NCBI GenBank assembly: GCA_001600455.1
Contig: BCKC01000005.1
Span: 744,001 to 808,000, forward strand
Origin: Endocalyx cinctus
Lineage: Eukaryota > Ascomycota > Sordariomycetes > Amphisphaeriales > Apiosporaceae
Reading direction: 5' to 3'
DNA: 64,000 nucleotides
How positions within the stretch are numbered: position 1 is the stretch's first letter; each line of letters begins with the position of its first letter. Below the pieces are notes generated by a model. It had not been told where the DNA came from, ran no database searches, and was given only the letters and a program-made list of their open reading frames with translations. The position numbers and the translations under genes are program-made. This document shows, one piece after another, positions 45,573 to 58,200 of this stretch.

Positions 45573-45952
45573 ACTAATTTGTTCTGATATTGATTTTCTA
45601 TACCCATCGTCAGCGAAAAGTTTCAACCATTTGGTTTCATTTTCGAGGAGGTTGGGCATGCAAAGTTTGAGACGACGGAGTGGTTTTCTTTTCTTTATAT
45701 ATATATAAAGGTGGTTAGTGATCTTTGAGGATAAGTACAAGACACATGGGATGTCTCCCAGGTCGATTAAATTGTATATATAGGAAAGAAAGGTTGAACA
45801 ATATTCATTCATACGAAAAAAAGGCAAAAAGAAAATGGTTAAGTGAAATTTGAGATGAGCGGTTCTAATTGTATAACCTTGGAAGCTAAGATATCTATGC
45901 GTACTATATTCACCTTGACGTGAGGCTGCCGCGCCCCTCCCTGGTAGTTCGT
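45573..45952. other. convergent spacer between RCC1 and GNAT genes
   Basis: 380 bases between two 3' ends. A TATATATATATAA stretch lies at 45695-45707. No gene is seen. Confidence 0.4.
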
Positions 45953-46564
45953 TCACTCTTGGTTCTTTGCTTTTCGCATCATAAAAGTTTCCAAATAATT
46001 CCCGTCGTCAAAATTTACCGCATCCACCGACGCAAAACCATGTTTGGCATAAAGAGGCATGCCCGAGGGACTCGCGCTTAGAAAGGCCTCCATCCCCTCC
46101 TCGTCCGCTCGCTCAAGTCCCCACCTCAGCAGTCTACCCCCGATCCCCTTCCCCTGACATTCGGTCCGCGTCCCGAGCAACTCGAGGTACCAGTGAGGCC
46201 GATCCGACATGATCTCCCGGTGCTTCCGCTCTAGGGTGCCGAAGAAGTGATCCGCGAACTCGAGGTCGGCCTCGGGCGGCCAAGGCAGCTGGGGCGGCTG
46301 AGGTGGCGAATCCGGGGTCAGGGGCCGCACCCATTTCGCGAAGCCGAGGATCCTGCCGGGTGACGACGGGTCCGGGATCACGACGAAGGACGCGTTCGGA
46401 TCCTGCATCTCGGCCGTGAGGGATTTGTGCCAGTATTCGTGCACCGAAGGCAGAGAATGGTTGAACACCTTTCGGGCGGCGGGGTGCGCGTGAAAGGCGT
46501 CGAAAAAAGCGGAAATTATGGCGGGTACGTCGGCGAGGATGCCTTTTCTGAGTTGGTATGCCAT
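45953..46564 (-). CDS. GNAT-family N-acetyltransferase
   Basis: Single exon, 203 aa, GC-rich compared with its surroundings. The N-terminus is MAYQLRKGILADVPAIISAFFDAF. The central part has a proline-rich LTPDSPPQPPQLPWPPEAD, then HWYLELLGTRTECQGKGIGGRLLRWGLERADEEG with the acetyl-CoA loop Q-x-K-G-I-G, and a C-terminal LYAKHGFASVDAV. This pattern (HWYLELLGT and YAKHGF) is common in fungal GNATs of unknown substrate. It is most likely a cytosolic small-molecule acetyltransferase; nothing in the context identifies the acceptor. Confidence 0.9.
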   Translation of the reverse strand: MAYQLRKGILADVPAIISAFFDAFHAHPAARKVFNHSLPSVHEYWHKSLTAEMQDPNASFVVIPDPSSPGRILGFAKWVRPLTPDSPPQPPQLPWPPEADLEFADHFFGTLERKHREIMSDRPHWYLELLGTRTECQGKGIGGRLLRWGLERADEEGMEAFLSASPSGMPLYAKHGFASVDAVNFDDGNYLETFMMRKAKNQE

Positions 46565-47909
46565 GATGGTCTTTTCTTCTTCTTTTTTTTTTTTTTTCTT
46601 TTAGTCAATCAACTTGATTCTGAAACAATTCATGTAAATTGGTACATATTAATTTGTATTGGCTATGGGTGCACTGGTTTAATTAAAGGTTATTATAATG
46701 CAAATACTTGTTATCACAATACTGCTTCCTACTTAAGTAGTCTGTATGTGATTTATCTATCGCCTATTAGCTCAGTAATCTTACACAGTACATCTTATTC
46801 TTACCATAATTAGAGGCCCACACCAAAGGTAAGAGTCATCGGCGAATAGATGATATAACCCGGAAGCGCATATTGAGCCATAGAACCAACTACTTTACGG
46901 GCATTACCGGGATGTGACGATTGGAGAAAGCAGCGCATTATTTTATGTATTGGGGTTCTCGGTCTTTGCGTTGGGTCTTTGTTCTTTAATATGCGAGAAA
47001 TGAATATTGTTAATTCAGTAGGAGATATGTATTTGGTAAGATAAGCCCACCCCCTTTCTTCCCCGTACTCGAGAACTCCATTCGACCAGAGCAGGCACGG
47101 AGATTGAAATAAAGGTAGGACGGTATCATAAATCTTGTTAAACTTCTTTTATATGATGCGCTATTTACTTTGAGAATTCCTCTCTGTATTGGCAGATGAT
47201 TGATTGCGAGCTAGAAGAACATATGTCGTTAGACTGTCATTATTTCTGTCACTTCGTGTATCGTCATTGCTGCTGTTCCTCTTATGACCTAGAAAGTAAT
47301 ATCGTAAGTAGGATGACAGATACGATCGCAAGTAAAACCAAATAAGATAGCCTACTGGCTTGGAATGCTACCACAATATAAACAATTTAATGGGCATAAT
47401 ACGGACAAGCAGGCGATATTAAGAGTTACTATTACCTATTCATCGTGCCTGAATCCCTAGTTCTGGGCACGCCTCCAAAACGTGGAAGTTTGGGGAAAAG
47501 CTGGGGGAGGTTATTGTGTTCCGAACCCGGTTGAGCGAATCACACCTCCGACGGTAATTAATATTTAGAACAACAGGCAAATGTAACACACTGCACCTTC
47601 CTTCTGCTCGCTTAATTAAACGTTCCCCTTAGGCTCTAGATCTGGTTGAAACCATTCATAGCATTTCTCCGTAGTCCATATTACTCCAGCGATATAACCA
47701 ACTACGTAGCTATAGTGGCCATTACCCAAAGTAAGCGAATCCTTCCTATGGGAACTAAGGACGGGGAATCTTATAATTAAATGAGGAGTCTTCTACAATC
47801 TCATCCGGTTAAAAGGTCATGAGAGGTAAGCCGTAATGTCGACCCCCTCGTTCTCATCAGTTTCCCTCTTCTAGAGTATCGGTTGTCTCAATTGGAGCTG
47901 ACGGTAATC
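46565..47909. other. divergent intergenic region, 1.3 kb
   Basis: AT-rich DNA with a T run at 46586-46599 next to the GNAT start codon. No gene or RNA is supported. It holds the promoters of the GNAT and of the oxidase. Confidence 0.4.
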
Positions 47910-49945
47910 ATGGGTCGTCTTTGGGCTACACTGGGCGCTACCTTGCTTCCTTTTCTTACCGAGGCGAGCAAACCGCTTGTCCCTCGAATATGGAATGATT
48001 CGACCTACGAGTGTAAATGCTATATAGGGGATGACTGCTGGCCGAAAGACGAAGCATGGTCAACACTGAACTCGACGGTAGAGGGGAATCTTCAGATCAA
48101 CTTTCCTCCTGGAGCTCCGTGTTATAACGTAAGCGTTCGGATCTCATAACCTATCTTTCTATCTATATCGTGTATACTCGATAAGCACTCGATACTGACC
48201 CATAGTAGGAATTCGATGGCCCCTTAGGCACGATACCGACCTACGATGCTGATGCGTGTGCGGATGCCACGGCTATGTGGGCGAACGAAACTTGGACGTT
48301 AGTAGTCTCCACACCAGAAAATAAGGGATGATACTGAAAAACCAGGGATAGTGTCGAAAAACCCGCCGCTGCCTTGTGGACGTACTTCACCAACGATACG
48401 TGTACGCCAACCACGAACCCCGAGGACTCATGTACCCTCGGGTTTTACGGTATTTATGTGATCGTGGCGCAGACGAAGGAGCATGTGAAAGCTGGTATCG
48501 ATTTCGCCCGGGAAAACAACATTCGCGTGATTATACGGAACACCGGTCATGATTTTATCGGACGCAGCACCGGCTGGGGCGCGTTGATAATCAACACTCA
48601 CTTATTCCAGGATGTCACATTTACGACGAGCTACGAGGGTCCGGGTAATTATACGGGAAGCGCGGTGACGGTGGGTGCCGGAGTTCAAGGACGTATGTTG
48701 CTTCAGGAGGCCCATTCGCAGGACCCTCCGGTCCTGGCGATAACTGGCGAGTGTCCGGTAAGTCAGGATAAGTGATCAAGTCGAGAAGTTTAAATTGACT
48801 AACGATATACAGACGGTGGGTGTGGTTGGCGGCCTTGTTCAAGGTGGAGGTCATGGTCCCCTGACGACTACGTACGGCATGGTCGCAGACAGCGCCCTCT
48901 CCTTCGATGTTATAACCGCCAGCGGCGAATTCGTGACGGCCAATTCGGAGGAGAACCCAGATCTTTTCTACGCCTTGAAAGGTGGAGGCCCGTCAGCATT
49001 CGGTGTTATCATGTCCGCTACGTTCAAGACATATCCGGAACAGAAGGCGGCGGGTGTGATTGTGAATATCAACTCGACGCTCACCAATGATACCGAGGTT
49101 TTCTGGGATGGGGTCAAATCATTCCACAAGTATTCCAACCATTTTGTTGACTCCGGACTGTACGTTTACTTCGAACTCATGGCTCTTCGCCTGCACATCC
49201 AGCCTTTTGTCGGCTTCGGCAAGACGTCGGAAGAGATGGCCGACATCCTTCAGCCTATGTTCGACGAGTTCGACGAGAAAGGGATCCCGTACGAGACATT
49301 GGCAAAGGAGTACGATACTCTATGGGATCTATACATTGACCTGTTTGAAGACGAAGGAGCCGGAACCTCGGCAATTACGGGGGGGTGGATGTTTACGCAC
49401 CAGGACGTCGAAGAGAACAACGATGGGATCATCGAAGCTTTCAAGACGGTCGTATCGCCCCGTGAAGACTTGATCAACTCGGGGTTCATGATCGGGCACT
49501 TATGGGACGCGGGACACGGCACACCGATATCCAATAGCGCGACGAACCCGCGTTTCAGGAATGCGACGGATTTCGTAATCGTCGCACTCCCGGTACCGCC
49601 CGGATCGAGCTGGGAGCAAAAGGAAGACTACCAGAACGTACTTGCCAAGATTCAGGATCCTGCAATGAGGGAGGCTGGTCCGAATGGATGCGCTTACATT
49701 AATGAGGTAAGAGTTACCATGTTTACACCAGAATCAAAATGGCACGAATAAATCCTAACGGCTTCTAGGGCGATCCTTATCAAGAGAACTGGCAAGAAAA
49801 TTTCTGGGGTCCTATCTATCCTACCCTGTTGGAAACACGTAAGGTCTGGGACTCTGAAGGTGTTTTCTATGCCGTGTCGACGCCGGGGACGGAGGAGTGG
49901 GAGGTTATTGAGTACGGAACCAGGCTTTGCCGCCGCGTACCGTAG
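47910..49945 (+). CDS. secreted FAD-linked oxidase, berberine-bridge-enzyme type (BBE)
   Basis: Exons 47910-48128, 48209-48297, 48352-48757, 48813-49706 and 49769-49945; 594 aa. The signal peptide is about residues 1-19. The PCMH FAD-binding domain has IRNTGHDFIGRSTG, whose His is the usual covalent 8-alpha attachment site, and ITGECPTVGVVGGLVQGGGHG, whose Cys matches the second attachment in bicovalent BBE-like enzymes. The C-terminal BBE motif region is NEGDPYQENWQENFWG (typical Y-x-N-x-x). Family members oxidise sugars, alkaloids or alcohols with O2. The substrate is not predictable; a role in secondary metabolism or in oligosaccharide oxidation are both possible. Several N-x-T/S sites fit secretion. 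It converges with the secreted nuclease gene 331 bases away. Confidence 0.93.
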
Positions 49946-50276
49946 GGTAAGCGTAAGATTCTAACTGATCACTTCACGACATATGTAAAGCGCGGTGTAT
50001 AGAATCTATATCGACCAAATTGGTTTGGGTTATGACTATATACATGAAAGAACATGGTATCATCGATGATGGTTCTTTAGCGTTGAATGAAGTTTAAAAG
50101 GGGGGTGGGGGTGAGGGGTTAGATGCCAAGTCAATATATAAATCGCACCTAGACAACTTCGAAGAAGCGAAGATCGTAGCGAATCCATTTTCGTAGGTGG
50201 TAAATCAATGTGTACATCATTCCAACATTACACATATTAGCCTTGGATACCCGTGAGAGCGCCTCTGGGAACGCAT
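49946..50276. other. convergent spacer between oxidase and nuclease genes
   Basis: 331 bases with a G-rich run (GGGGGGTGGGGGTGAGGGG-like) at 50100-50118. No gene is seen. Confidence 0.4.
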
Positions 50277-51026
50277 CTAACAGGTATCTAGCATGCTCTC
50301 CAAAGCATCCTTCTCCGCCGTTGTAATACTCAAGTCCCAGTAACTCTTAACCGCAATCCAAGCCGATGCGTACGTGCAGTAAAAGCTCTCCAGGGGTGGC
50401 TGCCACTCATCGGGAGATCTGTCCGACTTGGACTGGTTCACGTTGTCCGTCACGGCCCACAGCTGGGGGCGGTCCACGTCGTTGGCGAACTGCTCGCGCT
50501 TGTCCGTCGTCCAGGCGTTGGCGCCGGACTGTTGTTCGAAGTATTAGCCATATTAGTGCTAAATTGCGAAGTAGGGTGAAAAGGGGTAGGTACGTACAAT
50601 CCAAGCATTCTTCAAGGGGACCATATGGTCAATATCCACGTCGCTGGCCGCCGTCCAGACTCCGCCATCGTAGGGGCTTGTCCACGTCCCGCTCTCGGCC
50701 GCGCAGTCGGTTCCTACCACTACGTCGACGCCGTCACGCTTGAGAACATATTCCCGCGTGTTGCAAGTCCCACTTATAGTATCCCAGGTGGGAAAAAGGT
50801 CCCGGTCGTATTGGCCATCGTCCTCGTTGGTAGAGATGGTAAGAGCTGACAATTCTGACGAGGCCGTCGAGGGGCTGGGGATTCCGGGCTACGAAGAGTT
50901 AGCATTTCCACTCTTTCGTAGGTAGAAAAGGGCTTAACAAACGGGTGTCCGCTTCACTAGAACCGGGGCAGCTAGGATGACAGTCCCGGTGGATAAAAAC
51001 GTATAACCTGCGATGGCGAGCCTCAT
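50277..51026 (-). CDS. secreted HNH-type nuclease, DUF1524 / GmrSD C-terminal-like
   Basis: Exons on the complement, 51026-50943, 50888-50598 and 50528-50277; 208 aa. The first exon is a signal peptide plus KR site (MRLAIAGYTFLSTGTVILAA, then KRTP). The second intron boundary has a good CTAAC branch and TAG acceptor. The domain shows YDRDLFPTWDTISGTCNTREYVL, SDVDIDHMVPLKNAW (HNH His about residue 116), SGANAWTTDKREQFANDVD and QLWAVTDNVNQSKSDRSPDEW, and it ends CTYASAWIAVKSYWDLSITTAEKDALESMLDTC. This is the layout of secreted fungal HNH/endonuclease-I-like proteins, probably non-specific extracellular nucleases that scavenge nucleic acid; that role is inferred. Length is normal and no defect is seen. 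Confidence 0.92.
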
Positions 51027-54000
51027 AGTTAATCAAGCTTCTTCCAAAGTTTTGCTGTATAAAAATAAATAAATAAAATAAAGATAAATTAAAAAATAAA
51101 TAAATAAATAAATAAAAGAAAAGAAAATGATAAAAAAGGTAAATTCCTATCCGCCAGCCACAATACCCCGCTTCCAGCTACCTTCCCTTTTTAATACCCC
51201 TTATCGTTAATATTGACTATAACGCCTGAATCTCTTGAGATTGTTCTATTGACAAAAATGACAGATTGAACTCGCGACACAATGAATGATTTTCTTTTTT
51301 TTTTTTTTTTTTTTTCACTTAAAGACCCCCCGATCGACCCCTAATTTTTCCTTGACGAATAACACGGCCGCAATAATAAGCCCTTGCCGACCAATTAACG
51401 CATCGCACAGTTAACTGCTTATTTCGTATGATACATCTATTACACAATTGCCGCTTTTCAGTATTTATTCCACCAATAGCTATTCCAACAACCACTCCAG
51501 CATACACTCTAACAAATACTTCAACAGATACCTCGTTATCTAGCTGTCTAATTAATTATCGTACTAATCGGTTCATCGAGGCTAACTTGCTGGCCGGCGC
51601 CTGGCCGTTAGATAGATTTTTCCGACTATCATTCCGTACAATATAGAATAGAATAATTCGAGACTCAGGCCTTTTTATAAGCTAGCACGCTCACCTCCTG
51701 TTTTAATAATATAATAAACATTTTAACAACAAATAATTTGCTAGGAGCGGCCAGGGTGGTATCGGGCCGGTGGCTTTGGGGAGAAAAAGGTACCAGCGCT
51801 TGTCTGGGAAAACGGCGGTGTCTCTATATAAAGTAGACTGTTTTCGGCTCTATTTATGTAAATGAATGCATTGCCCCAGATTCAGTCCAAATATTCGTTG
51901 ACTTTTCAAAAAAGGGTTTTTTTTTTTTTTAATAAGACGACAGCTCTTGTTCTAATTTGCGGCCAGAACGCCGTATTTTCCGTGCATTTACCGTACTAAT
52001 TATGGTTTAATTCTCGAAAGCACGACCTATCTCTGCCAGTAAACTTACTCCTACGTGGTAATTATCAGCTAAAAGAAAAAGCACCTTGTCAACTAGACAG
52101 CCGGGGACTTAGCTCTTTATGCCTTTGCGAGATCTGTTGAAGTATTTTCTGGGACGGGTTTAGAGCACACTGTGAGTATACATGGGCACCACCCAACTGG
52201 AACTACGCTGTTCCACACAGCGGTGTTCTAGCCCTTGCTCAATATAATAGCCGGCTCGTTACTGACGGCTTGAACTGACTACTTAGAGAGGCATTTATGT
52301 TGTGTATAGCAACCGTACCAATGCTGGTCGTGCTATATGACTCATTGGCACAGTTGCTGGCTAGGAGGTGGGGTGATAACTCGAATGGTAATTGATCGTT
52401 ATTTTAGACTGGTAGTTGGTATGGTATCCGAGTGGTACTGGATATGAGCTGATAGCTGCCCGAGTGGCAGGGTAGGTTGCTGAGATTTGGTAGCTGCGGA
52501 GGTATTTTTGTCGGTATAGAAGCTGGCCGGAAGCTGGAGCGATGTTTGAAATTTACTTGGGCACGGGTCGCTATATCAGCCGTTCAGCCGGTGGGCAAGG
52601 TGGGTAAGGTGGCAAGGTAGCAAGGTCGCGGTAATCGAGAAGTATCGCTTATGATAATTTGTATGGCAATTATACTTGGATTAGTGCTATAAGTTAGTCA
52701 AGTGACACGGTGCATAGTTATGAGTCGTCATTATCGGGGCTTTCTGTGGGCTGAAACTTCATTTCTGTACTTACAACTGAAATCCATCTTGCATTATGAA
52801 CCCTATACCTCGTGATCCCTGATAATTTTCCCGAGGTCAGGCTGATTACGATTATGAGCCTTGGGATGCTGATAGAAGCTGCCATTCTGAGTGATACCTC
52901 AGCTGGTGATTTTTTAACATATTTTTCTGTAATTAATAGAGTCAATAAATAATCTTTTTTTCTGTCTCGGACGGTGACTTCAGAGGCTCTGCTAGGAGAT
53001 GTGTCTAGTGAGAACCAGATTTCTACTTATTTGCTGTTATAGCCTTGGTATAGAACCGTGTTGTCCGTAAATAACTAATTAATTATCCAAAGTTCCCCGC
53101 TTGGAAGCAAAGTATAAATAGCCTATAGAACGTGTTTTTTGTTTTCGGTTAACTAAAATGCCGGATTGAGGAAACGAGATTCATTTGTCGATGCGTAAGC
53201 TTTTGCAGTGGGCTTCATGCCTTTTTGCTAGGACGTTCAGATTGGCCCAGGTGGCTGATGAGCATAAATGTGTAGAGAGCGGCCATTGATGACCGTGTAT
53301 TGGAATCAGAATCCGGCACGTTGGTGCATATGGTATAGTTTCTGCTATTATCTTCGAGACTTCGATCGGATTTTGGGGTGGAATAGACAGCTCCAAGTCG
53401 TATGCCATCAAATTACTTCTTGATCTAGAAGAAAAAATTAGAAAAGAAAAGAAAACGGTTATTCGCCCTAAAATAAAACATTGACAAACACAACGTTTTG
53501 GTCGTACGTACAACACTCTCTATTTATTATCGCGATGCCTCGGACGCTTGTGGCACAGAGTTTTGCTTTTGGCGGCGATCAGGATCCTCAGGCTTTAAAA
53601 TTCCAGATCGACTGTGTTATTTTCGAATCTAAGATAATGATAAGCGAGTAATTATGCCTGAAGCAGGATCTTCTCCTGATTCATATCTCCATGTTTCCTG
53701 GGCCGAAAATCATATCTCTACTTTACTATCCATAGAAAAACACTAACTGTTTGTCGCTCTGTCGATGATGTCGAATAATAAGGCTGACTCCTTGTATCTG
53801 TTCTTAGGGTTGGATACGTATTTTTGGGAGCTTGTAGACAATTTATTTCGTAGGTTTTGTGTTGGAAAACGCCTAAGAGGCGTCTGAATTCCTAGGCAAT
53901 AAATTCTTTTTTTCTGAGAAATGGCGTTGATCGGGCATGGAGGCTCGAAGATCCGTATTCTGTTGGTAACGAAGGAATTGGGATAGGTTCTATGTTTCCT

Positions 54001-54808
54001 TCCATTCAGTATTTTTCAGGAATTAGTAATTAGAAGCTGCTATAATTATATGAACGAGAATTAATTTTGAACGATGATGCGGTTTGGCAAAGATGACATT
54101 TAGGTCGCCTAGACTTGTTGGTGATTTGGATTTCCTCTTGATCGAGGGTACGAAGGATTGTCAACCCGAAGCTTTATGCGCAAGAACGATCGATATAATG
54201 GTAGTACTGACGATAACAATGTCAGAAGGGGAAGTAATAATTCGCTTGTTTTCGATTAAACAAATCCGATACTAATATTTTATATCAATATTTATGGGAG
54301 TTGACACCACTGGTTCAAAAGTTATTCAAGCCTTCTTCACGTAAAAATAGTTGGCCGGTGTCATGCTTCCTCCTTTCAAACTTCAGGATTGGAATTTATT
54401 GATCTCAGTACATAAATCTTAGCCATATATGACGCTCAAATTAACAGGGGATGCCCTCATAGTTTATGCACAATAGCCACTTCGTCATCAAATATGCTCG
54501 TAACAAGGAATGCCTCCCTCAAAAAATTCTTTTTTCCGGGAGAGGAAAAAAAAAAAAAAAAAAAAAAAAACAAGGAAGGAAAGGAGTAGAAGAAGGCGTG
54601 TAGAACAGTAATCACTAATGAAAAGAAGATAATATGTGTGGCAATGGGCTCAGTTATAACTAGAGATCCTATGTCGGTCTACTGATTGATCCAGATCCAG
54701 ATCTAGTAATGAAGTGCCCAGCTATCCCTCTACCTTTTCTCCTCGATTATCCGACTGCGTATACCTCCACCCTGCATCCTTTTTCATGCGTTGAAAGAAC
54801 ACTAGTAG
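51027..54808. other. AT-rich gene-poor segment (3.8 kb)
   Basis: No intact gene or recognisable transposase was found. AT-rich with TAAATAAATAAA repeats at 51060-51120, a T run at 51297-51315, another at 51918-51931, and an A run of 25 at 54546-54570. A G-rich stretch of AGGTGGG/GGTAAGGTGGCAAGGTAG-like words lies at about 52590-52640. Many short frames are interrupted by stops. I read it as decayed repeat DNA, not proven. Confidence 0.45.
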
Positions 54809-55271
54809 TTAGTTGCTCCTATTTACTAGGCTTTCCTTGACGTGGGCCTTCTCGTGGCGGATCGCGCGCTGTCTGGTCTGTTTAGAGAAGATCGAGTTAG
54901 TAAGTGCAATTCTCTTTACCGAGGAAATTAGAAGATACCGGAGATGTCCTAGAATAATTAAAACTCTCCTAGAAACAGTCGTTTTGAAATAATCGAGAAG
55001 TTATATGAAAAATACTATCAGTTTTACTTACAGTGAATGTCTTGTTACAGATGTGGCATTTCTTTTGCTTCATGGAGAGCGGTCCTCCTGCGCAAGCATC
55101 GTGATGGTCTGATAGGTGCTGCGGTAGTAGCACATCCGAGGCAAGTGGGTGGTAGTGGAGGATGCAGCCCGGCCAGAAGCAGACTCTGCCCAAGTGACTC
55201 TCATTCTCATGTTGTTTGTATGTGGCCTGGCTTTTAAAGCGCTTGCCACAAATACCGCACTGAAAGGTCAT
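54809..55271 (-). CDS. small C2H2 zinc-finger protein, three fingers (102 aa)
   Basis: Exons on the complement, 55271-55032 and 54877-54809. Finger 1: C5, C8, H21, H26 in FQCGICGKRFKSQATYKQH. Finger 2 is degenerate: VCFWPGCILHYHPLASDVLLPQHLSDHHD, with C-x4-C and a longer spacer. Finger 3 is split by the 154-base intron: CHICNKTFT is joined to TRQRAIRHEKAH, giving C72, C75, H88, H92 with perfect spacing. The match of the spliced finger to the consensus is strong evidence for the model. The C-terminus is VKESLVNRSN. There is no other domain; a DNA- or RNA-binding accessory protein is plausible. It sits alone in AT-rich DNA. Intron retention would remove finger 3. Confidence 0.72.
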
Positions 55272-57561
55272 GGTGGGCTTTTTATTGATAGATAATTTGT
55301 AAGCTGAGAATCTTTCAACAAGAGATAAATGAAGATCAATCAGTACAAAGAAGAAAAATATTTACCTATTGAAGAATCTTCCCTGGACTTATTTTCTTCT
55401 TTTTTATGTGATTTCTGAATAAGTTGAAAGGATTGGCTGGGAATTTCTCTTCTTCCTATAGAGAAAAGTGTGAAGAAAAGAAGAGTGTGAAGGAGATAAG
55501 AGTGAGAGGGGGAGAGGGTGCAGGATTGTGGTGGAAGCCTTGATCATTTATTTATATTTTCAAAATTTAAGGAACATAGGTGGCTAAAACTCTGCAACTT
55601 CCTTATCTTTATGGTAATTACTCTAATTTTGTATCCACAAGATGACATTGTCGACAGTATGACATCGTCGATGGTCATACTACCACACAGAATGCGGGTA
55701 CAAGTGAAAAGGATATGCGTGTATAAGTGAAATAGGTATGCGTGTATAAGTGAAGAGAACTTGGTCCATAATAGTTGTGAAATAATGATATATATTTTCA
55801 AGTTATTGGAAGTGTTTTATTGTGGCGATGATACGATACTTACAGATATTCCCACCCTTGTGGATTTTGTCTTATCTTCTTCCGTATTGTGCTACAGTCA
55901 AGCGTGATTTTACTTTCATGCAGAAGAGAGGAGAAAGCATTTGTTATTATAGCAGACCGGTGTAGTACGTTAACCTGGCATTTTCACAATTTGTATCAGA
56001 GTTACAGCCTGAGAACTCTGCTGCTTCAAGATGGAACCTTACGGAATAGCTTGAGCCAGCCTGAGAAGTCCCTAAGTCTACTGAGAAGATATCTACGAAC
56101 GGAGATATCATGTCTCATAGACAGGTAATTATTGAATGGATCTAAGTTCAGACTTATTGCAAATTGGCCAATAGAAAAAAAAAAATCATATATAGGTTCT
56201 TAGCAGAAATAGATAATTAGTTATTTACTAAGAAGTATTCTATATGAGCATTAGACAGCGTCATTTGTGTATGAGTGCTGGTAGGTGATGAATAGAAGAA
56301 ATACCTCTCATAACTTTAGCCATGACTTGTCTTAGTTAGTATTAACTACTTTTACATGTTAGTTATTATATAAATGGATACATATCAGCCTTGGTAATAA
56401 TATTGACCAACTTAGTCCCGTCGATAATATATGTCCCTTTCACCTCTATGTTCTTGCCCTTTCTACAATAGTAATAATTAGTGTATAACAATATAGCAAG
56501 TTGATACTAAGGAGACTAAAGGAGCTGCTGATTGAGATAGGTCTTGATTAATAGGCGACTCTTTATACTTATTTTTAGGCATATGGTCAAGAATGAACGT
56601 GGATGGATAAATATTAATTGATATAGAGCATACCTTTTTTATGTATATGCCCTTCTTTCCTCTAGTTATAATAGCTTGCCTGGATTGGTGTGATACTGGT
56701 AATTAATCCACATTCTTCTGGATTATCGTCATATTGTGATTTTAGATACACGTTCTTGATCCTTCCGTTAGACCACTTTTCTTAGGATCTGTTCATATAT
56801 AGGTATTCGTCTTGACCTTGTGGGGCTGTGATGTGGCAGCGAGTGGCTAGAATATGGAAGTAGCTAGGAAGGGGGGTTGCTGCTACTTTGTGTTGTCCTA
56901 TCTTACCATGCCTTAGGAAGAGTGTAATAGCTTGTAAAAAGAATTGTAGCATACCTGCCCCCACGAGAGTGCGAAATAGCTACTTCTTGGTAGCTAGTAC
57001 AGATAATTTTCTACACGTATTCCTATATATAGATTGAGTTGGCCGTCATGGCAGCATTGGGAGGATGTGTCTCATAAGAATAAGGTAGATGCGGAAGGTG
57101 AGTCTTGTCGCCTGCCGACTCTAGAGCATTGGTAAACTTCTTATAACTTGAAGGCATATGGTAACCACCACGATGACGGTGATGTGTTGATTTTTTATTG
57201 TTAATCATGATATTGACTATATATAGATGTGGCTCAAAAGAGTACGAAAGAGCGAGAAAGTGAAACAGGGGGTGTAAAATAGTTACTTTGTTCTACTCTG
57301 ATCATACTTATACTTCCTTCTTGTTATTAGAGCATAGCAAAACAAGAAAATCACAATACAAAAATATAGTGTAAGCACAAAATAATAAGTTCGATATAAA
57401 AGGCAGTGGCCTATATACTGAAGATGGCTTACAGACAGACTGATACAGATATACAAAGAGCCCGGTTTGAAGTTGGGGTTGAATTAAGGTTATGATTAGC
57501 ATTAACTATGATCCGAGAAAAAAAGAATGGCAACAGCTATATATGTCACACCTGAAAATTA

Positions 57562-57657
57562 CCCTGAATAATTTCCTTTGTTGTGTATGATCCTGAGCTG
57601 GTGCCACTTGTAATCTGAGCTGTGGGTGAGCCGGTAAATTTTGGATATCCATTGCTG
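57562..57657. repeat. dispersed repeat fragment, copy 1
   Basis: About 96 bases matching 60125-60219 in the same orientation at roughly 85 percent by eye, including the shared words ATCCTGAGCTGGTGCC and TTTTGGATATCCATT. Most mismatches are transitions. Confidence 0.75.
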
Positions 57658-58192
57658 AGGCCTAATCATCACTGATATACACTCATTCATAACAATACCA
57701 TCTTATGATTTTAACCCAACACTTAATTATTGATACTTTCTAACGGTGACATATCGGCATGCATTGATCCACTAAGCATCTACTTCTGGATGTTCAAGTA
57801 TTTACTATCATTCGTTTTAATTTTTCCTTGTTAGGAATATCACGTTAAGGTTACATATAGCAGACCTACCCAAGTCGCTATAAATTGACAAAAAAAAAGT
57901 TGAGCATTGCGCGTGCGCAGAGATAGAAACATTTTCAGAATAGATTAATTCGACAATAATATAATAACCCTGAAATAGATATATCAGATAATCTCCCTTT
58001 TCCAAAGATTCATCGTCTATTTTCATCTAATCTCGAATTAATTATCCCTAAGTTTTGTGACCCCTTTTTTTAGTCTAGCAGTTTCTTATGGGAGTCACAA
58101 CATCAAATAAAGGCACCTGTGAATATTTCTAATCTAGCTTCTGAAATATTGCCGACAACTTAAAAAGAGTGAATCAAGAAGGAGAAAATGAT

Positions 58193-58200
58193 TATAAAAA
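58193..58200 (+). promoter_or_regulatory. candidate TATA box for the small Cys-rich ORF
   Basis: TATAAAAA stands 195 bases before the ATG at 58395 and is followed by a pyrimidine-rich tract. It is positional evidence only. Confidence 0.35.

Noticed and set aside
50366..50743. 125-residue Arg/Ser-rich plus-strand frame
   Set aside because: It is antisense to the HNH nuclease exons.
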